Origin: JBGZFC01 sp964631255
GTDB lineage: Bacteria; Bacteroidota; Bacteroidia; Bacteroidales; Dysgonomonadaceae
Assembly (NCBI GenBank): GCA_964631255.1
Contig: CAZVWS010000001.1
Span: 62,001 to 126,000 of the forward strand
Direction of reading: 5' to 3'
DNA length: 64,000 nt
Made by a program: the position numbers and the translations under genes. How positions within the stretch are numbered: position 1 is the stretch's first letter; each line of letters begins with the position of its first letter. The notes beneath the pieces were generated by a model that saw nothing but the letters and a program-made list of their open reading frames with translations, searched no databases and was not told the origin of the DNA. Positions 32,863 through 40,988 of the stretch are shown here, piece by piece.

Positions 32863-33732
32863 TTATCTGCGTTGTTGAAAAAGTTGCAAAAGTGATTTCA
32901 CGTAATCATCTTCCGTAGAAACGGTCGCGCTATCTACTCCACTTTGCCGAAACGCGTTCATCATTACCGTTTGTCGGTTTTTCCACCACGTATGGTATTG
33001 GTTTCGCACCCGTTTGGCAGATGTATCAATCCATGTTTCGGCACCTGTTTCGGGGTCTTTTATTTTCATCAAACCGATGGGTTGCAACTCGGTACTCAAC
33101 TTATCGTACACCTGGATTGCCACCATATCGTGTTTGCGATTGGCTATTTGTAACGATTTTTTGTAATCGGTTTGGTCGATAAAATCGGAAATAAGGAACG
33201 TGGTACATCTTTTCTTGATGGCGTTGGTCATGTATCGCAACACCATGTTTATGTCTGTACCGTTGCTTTCGGGCTCGAATCCCAAAATTTCTCTTATAAT
33301 AAAAAGAATATGTTTCCGTCCTTTTTTGGGCGGGATAAATTTTTCTACCTTGTCGCTAAAAAAGATTACCCCAATTTTATCGTTGTTTTGGATTGCCGAG
33401 AACGCCAAAGTAGCGGCAATTTCGGCAACCACATCCCTTTTTATCTTTTCTGCCGAGCCAAAACCGAGACTTTGCGACACATCGATAAGCAGCATCACGG
33501 TGAGTTCGCGCTCCTCTTCAAAAATTTTCACGTACGGACGATTGTATCGGGCCGTAACATTCCAATCCACATCGCGAATATCGTCTCCGTATTGGTATTC
33601 ACGAACTTCGGAAAAAGCCATACCACGACCTTTAAAAGCAGAATGGTACTGTCCGGCGAATATATTTCGCGACAATCCACGTGCTTTTATCTCGATTTGT
33701 CGTACTTTTTTCAGCAGTTCGTTTGTTTCCAT
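32863..33732 (-). CDS. DUF58 protein of the moxR-bat operon
   Basis: A 289-residue protein with the DUF58 core GMAFSEVREYQYGDDIRDVDWNV (only the segment FSEVREYQYGDD is diagnostic) and a VWA-like fold with MLLIDVSQSLGFGS. There are no membrane helices, so it is cytoplasmic. These proteins always accompany MoxR ATPases and are thought to be their substrate or adaptor. It lies 117 nt after moxR, with a short-word repeat block between them, and 42 nt before the next gene. Confidence 0.9.
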   Translation of the reverse strand: METNELLKKVRQIEIKARGLSRNIFAGQYHSAFKGRGMAFSEVREYQYGDDIRDVDWNVTARYNRPYVKIFEEERELTVMLLIDVSQSLGFGSAEKIKRDVVAEIAATLAFSAIQNNDKIGVIFFSDKVEKFIPPKKGRKHILFIIREILGFEPESNGTDINMVLRYMTNAIKKRCTTFLISDFIDQTDYKKSLQIANRKHDMVAIQVYDKLSTELQPIGLMKIKDPETGAETWIDTSAKRVRNQYHTWWKNRQTVMMNAFRQSGVDSATVSTEDDYVKSLLQLFQQRR

Positions 33733-33742
33733 ATTCTGTTTG

Positions 33743-33848
33743 GTTGGATGCCGGCTGTTGGCTGTTGGCGTTTGGCTATTGGCTTTTAGCGGTTGGCGGT
33801 TGGCTGTTAGCTAAAGGCTAATGGCTAATGGCTAAAAGCTAACTGCTA
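33743..33848. repeat. Short-word tandem repeat between moxR and DUF58 gene
   Basis: The sequence is built from GGCTGTTGGC, GGCTATTGGC and GGCTAATGGC words repeated with a 7-10 nt period. The left and right halves can pair (GCTTTTAGC with GCTAAAAGC). It fills almost the entire 117-nt spacer inside an operon. Confidence 0.75.
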
Positions 33849-33849
33849 A

Positions 33850-34845
33850 TTAAGGTACTTCTACTTTGTTGAGGATTTCGCTTATAATCTCTTCCGAGGT
33901 CATATTGTTGGCTTCCGCTTCGTAGGTTAGCCCGATGCGGTGGCGCAAAACATCGTGGCAAACGGCACGAATATCTTCGGGGATTACGTAGCCGCGACGT
34001 TTGATAAACGCGTAGGCGCGCGCCGCCAAAGCCAGGTTGATGGATGCACGCGGCGATGCTCCAAACCCAATCATCTCTTTCAGATTGGACATGCCAAACT
34101 GTTCGGGGAAACGTGTTGCAAACACAATATCCACAATGTATCGATTGATTTTTTCGTCCAAATAAACTTCCCGAACCACGTTTCGCGATTCCAAAATCTC
34201 TTCGGTGGTAATGATGGGGCGGTCTATGGTTACCGGCTCAAATATATTTTGTTGGATGATTCTTTTTTCTTCCTCCTTGGTGGGATAAGTTATCACCACT
34301 TTGAGCATAAACCTATCTACTTGCGCTTCGGGTAGCGGGTAAGTACCTTCTTGCTCGATGGGGTTTTGCGTGGCCATTACCAAAAAAGGTGTCGGCAACT
34401 TGTAAGTCTGCTCGCTGATGGTTACTTGTCGCTCTTGCATGGCTTCCAACAACGCACTTTGCACTTTGGCAGGAGCACGGTTTATCTCGTCGGCCAAAAC
34501 AAAATTGGCAAAAATAGGACCGTGTTTTACCAGAAACTCCTCGTTGCGTTGGCTATAAATCATGGTTCCGATTACGTCGGCGGGCAGCAAATCGGGCGTG
34601 AATTGTACCCGGCTATATTTTGCATCGATCAACTGAGCCAATGTTTTAATGGCAAGTGTTTTTGCCAATCCGGGAACACCTTCCAGCAGGATATGCCCGT
34701 CCGATAATAACCCGATAAGCAACGACTCTACCAAGTGTTTTTGTCCCACTATCACTTTATCCATTCCCGTGAAAATGGTTTGTACGAACGCGCTTTTCCG
34801 TTCAATTCTCTCGTTTAATTCTTTAATATCAATGGTTTGGCTCAT
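33850..34845 (-). CDS. moxR: MoxR-family AAA ATPase
   Basis: A 331-residue AAA+ ATPase: Walker A EGVPGLAKT at about 55-63, Walker B FVLADEINRAP, sensor MATQNPIEQEGTYPLPEAQ, and arginine finger region ASPRASINLALAARAYA. MoxR proteins act as chaperone-like motors with VWA partners; here the partners are the DUF58 protein, BatA and BatB downstream. The ATG at 34845 (MSQTIDIKEL) is the family start; 15 upstream in-frame codons are AT-rich leader. It is the first gene of an operon that runs down to about 25.6 kb. Confidence 0.95.
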   Translation of the reverse strand: MSQTIDIKELNERIERKSAFVQTIFTGMDKVIVGQKHLVESLLIGLLSDGHILLEGVPGLAKTLAIKTLAQLIDAKYSRVQFTPDLLPADVIGTMIYSQRNEEFLVKHGPIFANFVLADEINRAPAKVQSALLEAMQERQVTISEQTYKLPTPFLVMATQNPIEQEGTYPLPEAQVDRFMLKVVITYPTKEEEKRIIQQNIFEPVTIDRPIITTEEILESRNVVREVYLDEKINRYIVDIVFATRFPEQFGMSNLKEMIGFGASPRASINLALAARAYAFIKRRGYVIPEDIRAVCHDVLRHRIGLTYEAEANNMTSEEIISEILNKVEVP

Positions 34846-35011
34846 AATAATTTGATTGTTAAAAACGAATTTCTTCTTTATGAAATACAAAAATAGGAAA
34901 TGTTAAAACGATTTGACCGATTTGCCAGTTAAAAATAATTAAGGCACTGATTTCATGCAGAGATATATGTAGAAGATGCAGGCAATTAGAATTACTTATC
35001 GGCATTTTTCC

Positions 35012-35019
35012 TATCTTTG
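35012..35019 (+). promoter_or_regulatory. -7 box for the outer-membrane protein gene
   Basis: TATCTTTG, a perfect TAnnTTTG box, 59 nt before the start codon. The -33 region is weak (TTAG at 34986-34989). Confidence 0.5.
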
Positions 35020-35078
35020 CAACATGTATTCGACAAACACACCAAGTCTTACTTATAAACATTACAAAAAACGCAAAC

Positions 35079-35591
35079 ATGAAAAAATTACTAACAACCA
35101 CCATCCTGCTACTTACACTGTCTATGGCAGCAATAGCACAAATCAACTACTCCGGAAAAATTGAAGGCGGATATATGGGCTTTCAGAGAAAGACAGTGCA
35201 GGTTGACCCGGGATTAGGCTGGCAAGGCGATTATCTGAACAAAAGCGGATTTAACGTTAACTGGATTAACGGGATTACTTTTTGGAACAATAAAGTTTTT
35301 ACCGGACTGGGAGTGGGCTACCTAAATTTTGGAGGAATAGATGGCATTTCGGTTTTCGCCGATTTGGAATACCTACCTCTACAAACAAAACTAACTCCAC
35401 TATTGAATATAAAATTGGGTTATGACCACATTTGGAATCAATATACAGGAGGCACGGGAACCATGCACACGGAATTTGGCGTTGGACTCAATTACAAACT
35501 GACGGACAGATTCGCACTCTACTTGAAATCCGGGTTATTATATACTCAACAATCTTTTCTGATACCTATATCCATCGGTTTTAGATACTAA
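35079..35591 (+). CDS. Small outer-membrane beta-barrel protein
   Basis: A 170-residue exported protein. The signal peptide is MKKLLTTTILLLTLSMAAIAQ. The mature part alternates short amphipathic strands rich in Gly, Tyr and Phe (GYMGFQRKTV, GVGYLNFGG, EFGVGLNYKLTDRFALYLK) and ends SIGFRY with a terminal aromatic, as in 8-stranded barrels. Function is unknown. It stands alone between moxR and catalase. Confidence 0.78.
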   Translation: MKKLLTTTILLLTLSMAAIAQINYSGKIEGGYMGFQRKTVQVDPGLGWQGDYLNKSGFNVNWINGITFWNNKVFTGLGVGYLNFGGIDGISVFADLEYLPLQTKLTPLLNIKLGYDHIWNQYTGGTGTMHTEFGVGLNYKLTDRFALYLKSGLLYTQQSFLIPISIGFRY

Positions 35592-35802
35592 CTTACGATT
35601 GGGATAACCAATAAAATCCATTTATCGCCAATATAAAAATTCAATGTAAAGGAAAGCTTTTGTTTGAATATTTTTCCGTAACTTCGTGGAGTGTTTTTGA
35701 TAAACACCCAACCGACTATTACCAAAAGCGAGAGTAACAAGAAGTTATCGACACAGAAAACAGACACTATAATTTATCAACATTTTAAAAAAAAGTTCAA
35801 CA

Positions 35803-37506
35803 ATGAAAGATCCAATGAAAAAAAACGGACTGGGCGAACCGCTTCCCAGCAGAAACAACGTTTCTAATCCGAACCCGATGACACACGCCGCGGGCGCGCC
35901 CGTGCCATCCAACGAAGACACCATTACCGCAGGTGCACGCGGTCCGGTAGCCATGCAAGATGCTTGGCTCATGGAGAAACACGCCCACTTCAACCGCGAA
36001 GTAATCCCCGAACGCAGAATGCACGCCAAAGGCAGTGGCGCGTGGGGCGTTTTCCGTGTTACGCACGACATCAGCCAATACACCAAAGCATCCGTTTTCG
36101 CCGAAATCGGCAAAGAGACGCAGATGTTTGCCCGATTCTCTACCGTTGCCGGTGAACGTGGTGCGGCAGATGCAGAACGCGATATCCGCGGCTTCGCCCT
36201 GAAATTCTACACCGACGAAGGCAACTGGGACATGGTGGGCAACAACACGCCCGTGTTCTTCTTCAGAGACCCCAAGAAATTCATCGACCTCAACCACGCC
36301 GTGAAAAGAGACCCGCGCACCAACATGCGCAGTCCGAATACAAACTGGGACTTCTGGACATCGCTGCCCGAATCGCTCTTGCAGGTTACCATTACCATGA
36401 GCGACCGCGGCATCCCTTCCGGTTTCCGTTTCATGCACGGCTTCAGCAGCCACGCCTACAGCCTCATCAACGCGCAAAACGAACGCGTGTGGGTTAAATT
36501 CCACTTCCGCAGCCAGCAAGGCATCCAAAACTTCACCGACCAGGAAGCGGAAATGATTGTGGGTAAGGACAGGGAAAGCAGCCAGCGCGATTTGTACGAA
36601 GCCATTGAAAAAGGGATGTTCCCAAAATGGAAAATGTACATACAAGTGATGACCGAAGAGCAAGCACGTGCCAGCAAAACCAATCCGTTTGACCTCACCA
36701 AAATGTGGCACAAAAACGAATATCCGCTCATGGAAGTGGGCGAATTTGAATTGAACCGCAATGCCGACAACTATTTCCAGGATGTGGAACAAGCAGCCTT
36801 CACGCCCGCCAATATTGTGCCGGGCATCAGCTACTCGCCCGACAAAATGTTGCAGGCACGTCTCTTCTCTTACGGCGACGCGCAACGCTACCGACTGGGT
36901 GTGAACCACCACCAGATTCCCGTGAACTCTCCGCTGGGAGTGAAGAGCCACCACCCTTTCCACCGCGACGGACAAATGCGCGTGGATGGCAATGCCGGCA
37001 GCCAGAACCACTATTCGCCCAACAGTTACGACAACTGGAAAGATTCTGCACACGCCATTGAACCGCATCAGGACGGCGGAGCCGTGGGCACCTACGATTA
37101 CCGAGCAGACGATAACGATTACTTCACCCAACCCGGAGAGTTGTTCAGAGCAATGACGCCCGAGCAACAACTGGTTTTGGCAGAAAACACCGCCCGCAAC
37201 ATGGGCGACTCTACGCTGCAAATCAAACACCGCCACATCAAAAACTGCTATCAGGCCGACAACCGCTATGGCGAAATGGTAGCCGAAGCGCTGGGTATTG
37301 ATATCGCGAGTGTGGATACTTCAACCAACGGAATGGGCAACCGCCACGATTGGGAACAAGAAAACGCACGTGGCAAGGAAACTTTGGATACTCCAACCAA
37401 ACCCGCTTCGCCCAAAAGTGCCGAAGGCCTGGGCGAATGCGGTAGAGATACCAACGTAGATCCGAAATCGTTGATTGATTGGAAAACGGACCCGTACTTG
37501 TTGTAA
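35803..37506 (+). CDS. katA: Haem catalase
   Basis: A 567-residue monofunctional catalase converting hydrogen peroxide to water and oxygen in the cytoplasm. Catalytic His74 is in RRMHAKGSGAWGVF, Asn147 in WDMVGNNTPVFFFRDP, and the haem-ligand Tyr357 with Arg353 in QARLFSYGDAQRYRLG. The last 80 residues, including the Pro- and Ser-rich TPTKPASPKSAEGLGE stretch, extend beyond the usual small-subunit length of about 480-490. Codon use is more GC-rich than in neighbours. A TAACTTCG box at 35679-35686 lies 116 nt upstream. OxyR at 9795-10736 is the likely regulator. A terminator follows. Confidence 0.97.
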   Translation: MKDPMKKNGLGEPLPSRNNVSNPNPMTHAAGAPVPSNEDTITAGARGPVAMQDAWLMEKHAHFNREVIPERRMHAKGSGAWGVFRVTHDISQYTKASVFAEIGKETQMFARFSTVAGERGAADAERDIRGFALKFYTDEGNWDMVGNNTPVFFFRDPKKFIDLNHAVKRDPRTNMRSPNTNWDFWTSLPESLLQVTITMSDRGIPSGFRFMHGFSSHAYSLINAQNERVWVKFHFRSQQGIQNFTDQEAEMIVGKDRESSQRDLYEAIEKGMFPKWKMYIQVMTEEQARASKTNPFDLTKMWHKNEYPLMEVGEFELNRNADNYFQDVEQAAFTPANIVPGISYSPDKMLQARLFSYGDAQRYRLGVNHHQIPVNSPLGVKSHHPFHRDGQMRVDGNAGSQNHYSPNSYDNWKDSAHAIEPHQDGGAVGTYDYRADDNDYFTQPGELFRAMTPEQQLVLAENTARNMGDSTLQIKHRHIKNCYQADNRYGEMVAEALGIDIASVDTSTNGMGNRHDWEQENARGKETLDTPTKPASPKSAEGLGECGRDTNVDPKSLIDWKTDPYLL

Positions 37507-37526
37507 GCATTGGATTGAATGATGTA

Positions 37527-37567
37527 AACCTTTGTCGAAGTCGGAAGGCTTTGGCAAAGGTTTTTTT
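37527..37567 (+). terminator. Terminator after katA; CCTTTGNCAAAG palindrome copy 1
   Basis: AACCTTTG at 37527-37534 pairs with CAAAGGTT at 37555-37562, with an inner GAAG/CTTT pairing, then seven Ts. It is the first of three similar palindromes in the next 6 kb. Confidence 0.85.
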
Positions 37568-37615
37568 ATATACTAAACTACCCGGGGCTCGAATAACGGA
37601 TAAGATGAGCTATCC

Positions 37616-37773
37616 GAATAAGGCAATAAGGTCATTTTCATTCCACCGCAAATTTCTACTAAGGTACTATTGAAATAAATAAGGTTCTTTTTGTATTTAA
37701 TCCTTATTTCCTCGTTTTTCTAAACCTTAGTAGTAGCTGATGTTCTACTATTTACTACCTTATTGCCTTATTC
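37616..37773. repeat. 158-bp nested inverted-repeat element
   Basis: The ends are perfect 17-bp inverted repeats: GAATAAGGCAATAAGGT at 37616-37632 and its complement at 37757-37773. Inside, CTACTAAGGT (37656-37665) pairs with ACCTTAGTAG (37724-37733), and AAATAAGG (37677-37684) pairs with CCTTATTT (37702-37709), around a 17-nt centre. It has no coding capacity. No target-site duplication is evident. It fills the gap between katA and the HAD gene and ends 15 nt before the HAD gene's -7 box. It may be a MITE-like remnant or a regulatory hairpin. Confidence 0.75.
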
Positions 37774-37796
37774 ATGAAAAAAGTTGCGTATATTTG
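37762..37796 (+). promoter_or_regulatory. Promoter of the HAD hydrolase gene
   Basis: TATATTTG at 37789-37796 is a perfect -7 box. ATTG at 37762-37765, 23 nt upstream, is a possible -33 element and lies inside the right arm of the inverted-repeat element. The start codon is 75 nt downstream. Confidence 0.55.
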
Positions 37797-37871
37797 TGCA
37801 TTGCGAAGCAAAACATCTTCACAACAGAAACAGAAACAATTCCCATTCATCTTCAAACGCAGTCACAAACA

Positions 37872-38501
37872 ATGAAAAAAGCTGTAATATATGACTTAGA
37901 CCACACGTTATTTGACCCGAAAACTTTAGATAAAGGTATTTTTGAGCCGGCATTCGATATTTTAAAAAATGATGAGAAATGTGCCCCGTATGATTTTCTT
38001 GAATTGAAAAAAGAGTTCTTTTCTATTTCGTTGAACGCGTTTATTAAAAAGTATATTGGTAAACACATAAAACAAAAATTTATCGCAAGCCTTAGAAATA
38101 TAGGTCCTTTTCCGGAATTGAAGACCTACAACGATAGTTTTCTTGTTACGAAATTCGATACAAAAAATTACCTGATTACGTCCGGGTTAAGAGAATTTCA
38201 GAATCAAAAAATTGACTCTTTAAAAATAAGAAATTGGTTTGCGGAAATATATATTGACGACCCCATAGAGCCCAAATGGTACAATAAGGAAGAAATAATG
38301 AGACTGATAATGAAAAAACACCATTACAAGAGTTCCGACTTATTGGTTGTTGGCGACAACCCGGAATCTGAAATAAAAGCGGGAAATAATATCGGAATAG
38401 AAACGATACAGATTTTAAGAGAAGGCATTATCCCGTCCGAAAAGGCAAAATATAGAATCAGAAATTTAGAAGAATTGCACCCATACATCTTGCAAATGTA
38501 G
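37872..38501 (+). CDS. HAD-superfamily hydrolase
   Basis: A 209-residue haloacid-dehalogenase-fold protein. Motif I is IYDLDHTLFD (nucleophile Asp), motif II YLITSGLREF (Ser/Thr position), motif III the Lys in KWYNKEEI, and motif IV VVGDNPESEIKAG. The helical cap between motifs I and II is of the C1 type. It is probably a small phosphatase; the substrate is not clear. The ATG at 37872 opens directly with the family N-terminus; 44 upstream in-frame codons overlap the promoter and are excluded. Somewhat AT-rich. Confidence 0.88.
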   Translation: MKKAVIYDLDHTLFDPKTLDKGIFEPAFDILKNDEKCAPYDFLELKKEFFSISLNAFIKKYIGKHIKQKFIASLRNIGPFPELKTYNDSFLVTKFDTKNYLITSGLREFQNQKIDSLKIRNWFAEIYIDDPIEPKWYNKEEIMRLIMKKHHYKSSDLLVVGDNPESEIKAGNNIGIETIQILREGIIPSEKAKYRIRNLEELHPYILQM

Positions 38502-38560
38502 CAACTCCCTCCCCTCCCGGACAAAAACAAGACCCTTTTTCTAAAAAAACAATTATAAAT

Positions 38561-38592
38561 CTTGTTTTTATTTAAAATAAACATTACCTTTG
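38561..38592 (+). promoter_or_regulatory. Promoter of the 42-bp repeat ORF
   Basis: CTTG at 38561-38564, 20-nt spacer, TACCTTTG at 38585-38592. Spacing and box are ideal for Bacteroidetes. The ATG at 38622 is 29 nt downstream, so the repeat array appears to be transcribed. Confidence 0.7.
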
Positions 38593-38621
38593 GAAACCGT
38601 TAAATAATCTCTTCCATAAAA

Positions 38622-39245
38622 ATGTATGCTGCTACGCCATATCCATGCCACACATTTGCTTTTGCAGATAAAGCGAAACTGTTTTTTATGCACATTTATT
38701 TAACATTTAGCCAAAAAACAAGCAAAAAAGCAAAATCGTTGCAACGGAATCCCCTTCTCACAAGTATAAAATACAAACCCGCGCAACAGAAATGCTTTCC
38801 GACAAGTGAAATGACGAAACCTGAACGAGGGGAACACCTTCCGACAAACAAAATATCAAAAACCGAACGAGGGGAACACCTTCACACAAACAAAATATCA
38901 AAAACCGAACGAGGGGAACGCCTTCACACAAACAAAATATTAAAAACCGAACGAGGGGAACGCCTTCACACAAACGAAAAAGCAAAATCCCGACTCGGGG
39001 AAGGCTTTCCGACAAACAAAATATACAAATCGCTACAGCGGGAAGCATTTCGCACAAGCAGGAAAGCAATTTCGCTGCAACGGGAAGGCTTTCAAACAAA
39101 CGGAAAAGCCAATCCGTTGCAAGGGGAAGCATTTCGCGCTTACAAAATAGATAAAAAAGAGGTTGGGGAGGCATTGCACACTTGCATCGTGCCTCGCCAC
39201 CACTTACGGATAAGCACAATAGCGATTCAAATTCATCATGTTTAA
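38622..39245 (+). CDS. Repeat ORF: eleven 14-residue units, function unknown
   Basis: A 207-codon frame with a good promoter. After about 34 leading residues it consists of 14-residue units such as KISKTERGEHLHTN, KILKTERGERLHTN and KIYKSLQREAFRTS: Lys/Arg-rich, with Glu and a conserved Leu/Phe near the end. Every unit is exactly 42 nt, so the frame survives, but for the same reason the minus strand is open as well. No signal peptide, helix or known domain is seen. It could be a real basic repeat protein, or a non-coding array that happens to be open. I do not recognise a family. Confidence 0.4.
   Translation: MYAATPYPCHTFAFADKAKLFFMHIYLTFSQKTSKKAKSLQRNPLLTSIKYKPAQQKCFPTSEMTKPERGEHLPTNKISKTERGEHLHTNKISKTERGERLHTNKILKTERGERLHTNEKAKSRLGEGFPTNKIYKSLQREAFRTSRKAISLQREGFQTNGKANPLQGEAFRAYKIDKKEVGEALHTCIVPRHHLRISTIAIQIHHV
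38721..39200. repeat. 42-bp tandem repeat array, about eleven units
   Basis: Unit boundaries recur every 42 bp (for example GAACGAGGGGAAC at 38823, 38865 and 38907, related words at 38949, 38991, 39033, 39075, 39117 and 39159). Central units are nearly identical; outer units drift. Units abut with no spacers, so this is not a CRISPR. The translated unit shares its phase and the K-T-E ... L skeleton with the decayed array at 11950-12146. Confidence 0.9.
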
Positions 39246-39269
39246 CCCATTTAAAAAAAGGAGAAAAGT

Positions 39270-39986
39270 ATGAAAACAAATCTTAGTATCTATTCGACAA
39301 AAGGGCTCGACACCATTGGCAGAAACGTGGTATACGCGACCCGACAAAACGCGCAGGAAGCCGCCAAAACACACGTGTTGTTCTTGAGCGTGCAGAGCGA
39401 ACTGAGTGCCTACTCGCCCCTGGTGCTCAAACCAACCACCACGGGCATGGGCAAAGACGAAAAAACAGCCATGCAGCTGGTGCAAAAAAACTACAAACGG
39501 TTGAAGAAAATGGTGGATGCCCAAGCCGAGTTTCCCGATAGCGAAAAAGGAGCGGCAGCCACTGCCCTGCAATCTATTTTTAAAAGAGCGGGAAAACTGT
39601 ATGCTCAGAAGAAAGGCGACTTTAGCTCATCGGTAGAAAACCTGTTGACAGAACTACAAAAAACCGAACCGGCAGCCCATATCAAATTATTGGGACTCAC
39701 CAACGAAACCAAAGAACTGCGGTTGGCAAAAACTCAGTTCGACAGCGTGGCAGGGAAACGGCTGGATGCAAAATCGGACATTCGCCAAACCGACAGCGCC
39801 AGCAGCGGATGCCGCAAACTGGAGAAAGCCTTGCGCAACTACCTCCATTTCGTTACCGCCATGCGCGACGTGGACGGCTGGCAAGACCTCTATTCCGACC
39901 TCAATGAGGTAATGAAAGCCGCCCGCCTCTCCGTTCGTCAAGGCAAAGAACCGGCGATCATTACGGACGATGAACCGGTGGTGTAA
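39270..39986 (+). CDS. DUF6261-like protein of unknown function
   Basis: A 238-residue soluble, helical protein with no signal peptide. The N-terminus NLSIYSTKGLDTIGRNVVYA and the remainder resemble proteins found only in Bacteroidetes that are listed as DUF6261; I give that name with moderate confidence. No catalytic motif is apparent. It is more GC-rich than the Hachiman genes that follow. It starts 24 nt after the repeat ORF and ends 9 nt before a terminator-like palindrome, so it may be co-transcribed with the repeat array. Confidence 0.65.
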   Translation: MKTNLSIYSTKGLDTIGRNVVYATRQNAQEAAKTHVLFLSVQSELSAYSPLVLKPTTTGMGKDEKTAMQLVQKNYKRLKKMVDAQAEFPDSEKGAAATALQSIFKRAGKLYAQKKGDFSSSVENLLTELQKTEPAAHIKLLGLTNETKELRLAKTQFDSVAGKRLDAKSDIRQTDSASSGCRKLEKALRNYLHFVTAMRDVDGWQDLYSDLNEVMKAARLSVRQGKEPAIITDDEPVV

Positions 39987-39995
39987 GGAGGGATG

Positions 39996-40034
39996 ACCTT
40001 TGCCAAAGTTAGAAGGGCTTTGGCAAGGGTTTTC
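39996..40034. terminator. CCTTTGNCAAAG palindrome copy 2, upstream of Hachiman
   Basis: ACCTTTGCCAAAG at 39996-40008 pairs with CTTTGGCAAGGGT, followed by TTT. It is close in sequence to the palindromes at 37527 and 43281, including the loop of the first. It marks the left edge of the AT-rich Hachiman segment. Confidence 0.75.
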
Positions 40035-40088
40035 TCTCCAAAAAACAATTTTGACAGGTGAGTAACGTTGTAATTTTTAACATAAAAT

Positions 40089-40988
40089 ATGAGAAGTGAA
40101 CTTTTAAAATTGATTAATGATACAATTATTTATAAGTATGATCTACCTTATACTAATTTGGCTATTGATAAAACTATCTTTTCAACTTGCAACGATAAAT
40201 GCTATGAAGCAGCAAATCAAAATGATCTAGCAGAAATTATTTACAATTTAATTATTGATTATTCTTTTAATGAATTTGAAATAGATGGTAATGATTACAA
40301 TGACCTACTTGCAGTTGCATTTCAGGAAAGAATAAGATTCAATGAAAATGATTCAGATGAGGTTCAGTTGAAGTATGGGTTCTTTGGCGAAGTATTGTTA
40401 TACGCAATTTTAAAAGTAATTTACGGAGTTAATTCTCTAATAACTAAGGGATATTTTTATAGCCCAATTGAAAACTCTGAAGCAAAAGGCTATGATTCAT
40501 ATCATTTAGTTGATAGTAATTCTAAAATTCAATTATGGTTCGGTGAAACCAAGTTCCATATAAGTTACATTCAAGCATTAAATGATGTACTTGGAAAAAT
40601 ATCGAACTCTTTATCAGATGCGTATCTACAACGGAATTTGCTAGCCATAAGACAAAATAAAGACAGATTGAATATTGCAGGATCAACAATCGAAACTATA
40701 TTAAAATCATGGGCGAAAAATCCAAAGATTGTAATTATTGATGAACTGATTAAACATAACATTGAGTTAGTATACCCAATATTCATTCTTTTTGAAGGAA
40801 ACAAAAAAGGGTTTGACGAGAGTATTAAAGCAATTCCCAAATACATCAGAGATAAATACACTGTGCCAGAGTTTGGGCTGTCTATACCTTACACATTGTA
40901 TTTTATTCTAATGCCAATTGAAAATGTTAAAGCAGTAAAAACAAAAGTATTATTATGGATAAAATCGAAGAAGCAGCTTCTGTCATAG
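40089..40988 (+). CDS. hamA: Hachiman anti-phage protein HamA (DUF1837 nuclease)
   Basis: A 299-residue DUF1837 protein, the nuclease effector of Hachiman defence. A PD-(D/E)xK-like core is visible: Glu101 in GFFGEVLLYAIL, Asp136 in AKGYDSYHLV, and Glu153-x-Lys155 in QLWFGETKFHIS. In described systems HamA is held inactive by HamB and degrades DNA when HamB senses damaged or phage DNA. Its last 34 nt overlap the start of hamB, showing coupled translation. Strongly AT-rich compared with the gene before. A poor promoter-like TAACGTTG lies at 40063-40070. Confidence 0.9.
   Translation: MRSELLKLINDTIIYKYDLPYTNLAIDKTIFSTCNDKCYEAANQNDLAEIIYNLIIDYSFNEFEIDGNDYNDLLAVAFQERIRFNENDSDEVQLKYGFFGEVLLYAILKVIYGVNSLITKGYFYSPIENSEAKGYDSYHLVDSNSKIQLWFGETKFHISYIQALNDVLGKISNSLSDAYLQRNLLAIRQNKDRLNIAGSTIETILKSWAKNPKIVIIDELIKHNIELVYPIFILFEGNKKGFDESIKAIPKYIRDKYTVPEFGLSIPYTLYFILMPIENVKAVKTKVLLWIKSKKQLLS

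Noticed and set aside
35797..37236. Minus-strand frame of 479 codons opposite katA
   Set aside because: It exists because katA uses GC-rich third positions; the translation shows no domain, and katA is certain.
37616..37773. Complete insertion sequence
   Set aside because: Inverted ends are present but there is no transposase and no target duplication.
38721..39200. CRISPR array
   Set aside because: Units are contiguous 42-bp repeats with no unique spacers and no cas genes nearby.
38758..39279. Minus-strand frame of 173 codons through the repeat array
   Set aside because: A 42-bp period keeps both strands open; only the plus strand has a promoter and a suitably placed ATG.
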